DNA of 64,000 nt from Ornithinicoccus sp045032955 (GTDB taxonomy: Bacteria > Actinomycetota > Actinomycetes > Actinomycetales > Dermatophilaceae). Position numbers and translations under genes: made by a program. The DNA lies in contig NZ_JBJFZU010000003.1 in the NCBI RefSeq assembly GCF_045032955.1, positions 341,713 to 405,712 of the forward strand, in the 5' to 3' direction. A model generated the notes under the pieces. That model saw only the letters and a program-made list of their open reading frames with translations. It did not search any database and was not told where the DNA came from. Positions 62,220 through 64,000 of the stretch are shown piece by piece (positions within the stretch are counted from its first letter, which is position 1; every line of letters starts with the position of its first letter).

Positions 62220-63581
62220 TCAGACGCCCGAGCCCAGCACCAGCAGGGCGCCGGCGAAGAGCACCCCGGTGGTGAGCAGGATGACGGTGGTGTAGCCGAG
62301 GATGTCGCGGATCTTCAGGCCCGCGATGGCCAGCAGGGGCAGCGCCCAGAACGGCTGGATCATGTTGGTCCACTGGTCGCCGTAGGCGATCGCCATCACC
62401 GCCACCTCCGGGTCGACGCCCAAGCTCTGGGCAGCTTCCAGCAGGACGGGCCCCTGGACGGCGATCTGGCCGCCACCGGAGGGCACGAAGAAGTTGACGA
62501 TGCCCGCGGAGAGGAACGCCAGCACCCCGAACGTCGCGGGCGTGGAGATCGAGACCAGCGCTTCGGAGAAGATCGCGATGAGGCCGGTGCCGGCCATGAT
62601 GCCCATGATCCCGGCATACAGCGGGAACTGCAGCAGGATCTCCCCGACGTTGGAGGCGGCCCGCTGGGTGAGCTCGATGATCTCGAACGGGTTGCGCACC
62701 AGCAGCAGGCAGAGGGTCAGGAAGGTCCAGTTGACGATGTCCAGGGTGACGGTGCCGCCGCCGTTGAAGTGGATGACCAGGTAGGCGAGCAGCAGCAGGC
62801 CGGGGACCAGGGTCATCACCCGAGAGGCGTCGAGCCGGTCCGCGGGGGTGGTGACGTCGTAGCGGATCTCGTCGTCGGTCATCTTGTGCTCGGGCATCTC
62901 GACGATCCCGGCGCCGCTGCGCGGGGCCATCAGCGCGATCGTGCCGGCGACGACGACGACCGCGAGCACGGTGGTGACCATGTTCCAGGTGGAGAAGGTG
63001 GTCTCGGTGATCGGCAGGGTCTGGCCGAGCTGCTCGCCGACGAAGCTGTCCGGGGTGGCCGCGACCAGCGGCGCCGAGCCCGAGTAGCCCATGTGCCAGA
63101 CGACCATCCCGGTGTAGCCGGCGGCCACCAGCAGGGGGAAGTGCCGCGGCTCACCGCGGCGGCGGCCCTCTGCCGCGACCTCCTTGGCGAGCAGCGCCCC
63201 GACGACCAGGCCGAGGCCCCAGGTGAAGAGGCCTGCGACACAGGTGATGAGCGCGACGAAGACGTAGGGCATCACCCGGCCACCGGGGATGGCCGCGAGC
63301 CGGCGCAACCCGGCCCGGATCGGTCCTGTGTTGGCGAGGATGTAGCCGAGCAGCAGGATCAGCGCCATCTGCGTCATGAACGCCAGCAGGCCGGCCAGCC
63401 CGTCACCCCAGGCCTGCACCACGTCGACCGGCCCGGAGTCAGTCAACGCCAGGGCGGCCGCCATCACCACCACGGTGAGCACGATCGCGAAGACCAGGGC
63501 CGAGGGGATGAAGCGCTCGACGACGGAGTTCAACGGGCCCATGGCTCGCTGGACGCCGGTGCGGGTCTGGGGCTGACTCAT
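62220..63581 (-). CDS. Short-chain fatty acid transporter (AtoE/TIGR00366-like)
   Basis: This is a 453-residue integral membrane protein with about twelve helices. VVERFIPSALVFAIVLTVVV, GWGDGLAGLL-like and FMTQMALILLLGYILANTGP open it. TWGLGLVVGALLAKEVA, AGYTGMVVWHMGYSGSAPLV, FPLYAGIMGIMAGTGLIAIF and AGIVNFFVPSGGGQIAVQGP follow, the last being the family hallmark (FFVPSGGGQ). It would take up acetate/acetoacetate-type acids. Acetate released by NagA may be a link, but this is speculation. It is monocistronic and convergent with nagB. Confidence 0.87.
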   Translation of the reverse strand: MSQPQTRTGVQRAMGPLNSVVERFIPSALVFAIVLTVVVMAAALALTDSGPVDVVQAWGDGLAGLLAFMTQMALILLLGYILANTGPIRAGLRRLAAIPGGRVMPYVFVALITCVAGLFTWGLGLVVGALLAKEVAAEGRRRGEPRHFPLLVAAGYTGMVVWHMGYSGSAPLVAATPDSFVGEQLGQTLPITETTFSTWNMVTTVLAVVVVAGTIALMAPRSGAGIVEMPEHKMTDDEIRYDVTTPADRLDASRVMTLVPGLLLLAYLVIHFNGGGTVTLDIVNWTFLTLCLLLVRNPFEIIELTQRAASNVGEILLQFPLYAGIMGIMAGTGLIAIFSEALVSISTPATFGVLAFLSAGIVNFFVPSGGGQIAVQGPVLLEAAQSLGVDPEVAVMAIAYGDQWTNMIQPFWALPLLAIAGLKIRDILGYTTVILLTTGVLFAGALLVLGSGV

Positions 63582-64000
63582 GGGCTCGACCTCGAATCGT
63601 GGGGGTGGCGGGGCTCCAGCAGACGCTAGCCGTCAAGATGACGGACGTCCGGTATGCCGTCGGGGTGTCGGGCGGGGCCGGGTGAGCCCTTGGAGGTGGT
63701 ATTGCCTGAGCGTCTGCGGGCAGCACGGTTCACCAGCACCTCAAGGTCGAGACCCGTGAGGCCCCGGGGGCTCGATGGGTGCTCTTCGGAGGGTGGCGCG
63801 AGCATGCGCGTCCGTCGAGGTTGTGACAGACCGGATCTGCCGAATACAGGACGGTTGTCGCAGAGGCTCTCGATGGTCGCCCACGCCGATGAGCGTGTGT
63901 TACTCCGCTGTCGCTTCCGGAACCTGGTTCAGCGCACCAAAGGGAATGTGCACGCTCGGCGCCGCCTCGGCAGTTGATTCAAGGTGCAGTAGTTGATCGT
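63582..64000. other. 419-bp right end without a confident gene
   Basis: Promoter region of the AtoE-like gene followed by sequence with lower GC toward the edge. A minus-strand frame open from the edge (64000) to a TAA at 63900-63902 reads DQLLHLESTAEAAPSVHIPF then GALNQVPEATAE, which looks like a protein C-terminus, but about 33 residues are too few to identify it. The plus-strand frame 63654-63977 is Arg-rich and shows no domain. Confidence 0.35.

Noticed and set aside
63654..63977. A 107-codon plus-strand frame at the right end
   Set aside because: It is Arg-rich without a ribosome binding site or domain and runs against a frame that looks more protein-like on the minus strand; neither is supported enough to call.
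1..64000. CRISPR arrays, tRNA or rRNA genes, riboswitches, intact insertion sequences
   Set aside because: No regularly spaced repeats with unique spacers, no recognisable cloverleaf or rRNA sequence, no transposase and no known riboswitch core were seen; the three hairpin copies are isolated and not array-like.
6700..64000. GTATGCC as a KOPS-like polar chromosome segregation motif
   Set aside because: Both orientations occur about equally along the plus strand in this window, so there is no polarity.

Overview
The window comes from a high-GC Gram-positive chromosome, most likely an actinobacterium of the Micrococcales (Intrasporangiaceae or Ornithinimicrobium/Serinicoccus-like). The evidence is GC-rich codon usage, frequent GTG starts, many ATGA/GTGA/TGATG stop-start overlaps, and actinobacterial families (DUF2200, DasR/NagR-type GntR, ECF42-type sigma factor, WXG100 proteins). 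The lineage is inferred from gene content, not from a marker gene. No rRNA, tRNA, CRISPR array or intact insertion sequence is visible.

Region 1, 1-6.7 kb, looks like an eroded mobile/defence segment with visibly lower GC than the rest. It holds the 3' end of an unknown gene, a tyrosine integrase broken by three frame changes, a 1193-aa SIR2-domain protein of the defence-associated sirtuin type, and an LLM-class flavin oxidoreductase.

Region 2, 6.9-10.5 kb, is a hydroquinone-type ring-cleavage operon (extradiol dioxygenase, carboxylesterase, maleylacetate reductase). A divergent FCD-type GntR regulator faces it across a perfect TTGTC-G-GACAA dyad. Then follow a carboxyethylornithine-synthase-like dehydrogenase, a frame-broken Fic gene, a membrane-anchored nuclease, and an M23 peptidase coupled to an ArsR-type regulator.

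Region 3, 16-23 kb, has a MetX-like hydrolase and two relics of an extracellular contractile injection system (eCIS): a sheath-like protein joined in frame to an AAA+ segment without Walker A, and a shortened tail-hub (gpD-like) gene. A phosphatidylcholine-synthase-like enzyme and a PH/SHOCT protein lie between them. A membrane-anchored FAD oxidoreductase follows.

Region 4, 23-39.7 kb, is an eight-gene operon: a branched-chain-amino-acid-type ABC importer with three sugar-type enzymes. A divergent LacI regulator faces it across tandem operators. A near-identical operator lies 6.4 kb away in front of a secreted DUF6351-like hydrolase. Between them are DUF2200, SRPBCC and a six-gene type VII secretion-like operon (WXG100 protein, 452-aa glycine-zipper WXG-like protein, membrane and accessory proteins).

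Region 5, 39.8-50 kb, holds an SDR/flavin monooxygenase/BASS transporter run, an epimerase, a YCII protein with an ECF42-type sigma factor, an M20 amidohydrolase, a CtlX-like hydrolase and a PPOX protein.

Region 6, 50-62 kb, is a peptidoglycan amino-sugar salvage locus: secreted GHL10 glycosidase, GntR/UTRA regulator, sugar ABC importer, GH3 hexosaminidase and NagA on one strand; a kinase-MurQ fusion, AnmK and NagB divergently on the other. Together they would release and import cell-wall sugars and funnel MurNAc, anhydro-MurNAc and GlcNAc to fructose-6-phosphate. An AtoE-like transporter ends the window.

Three window-wide signals cut across the genes. A hairpin made of 27-bp arms and a 10-nt loop occurs three times, each time at a stop codon. 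The word GTATGCC/GGCATAC is strongly over-represented outside the first 6.7 kb, apparently against codon preference. Many genes have a TANNNT box only 6-9 nt before the start codon, consistent with leaderless transcription.
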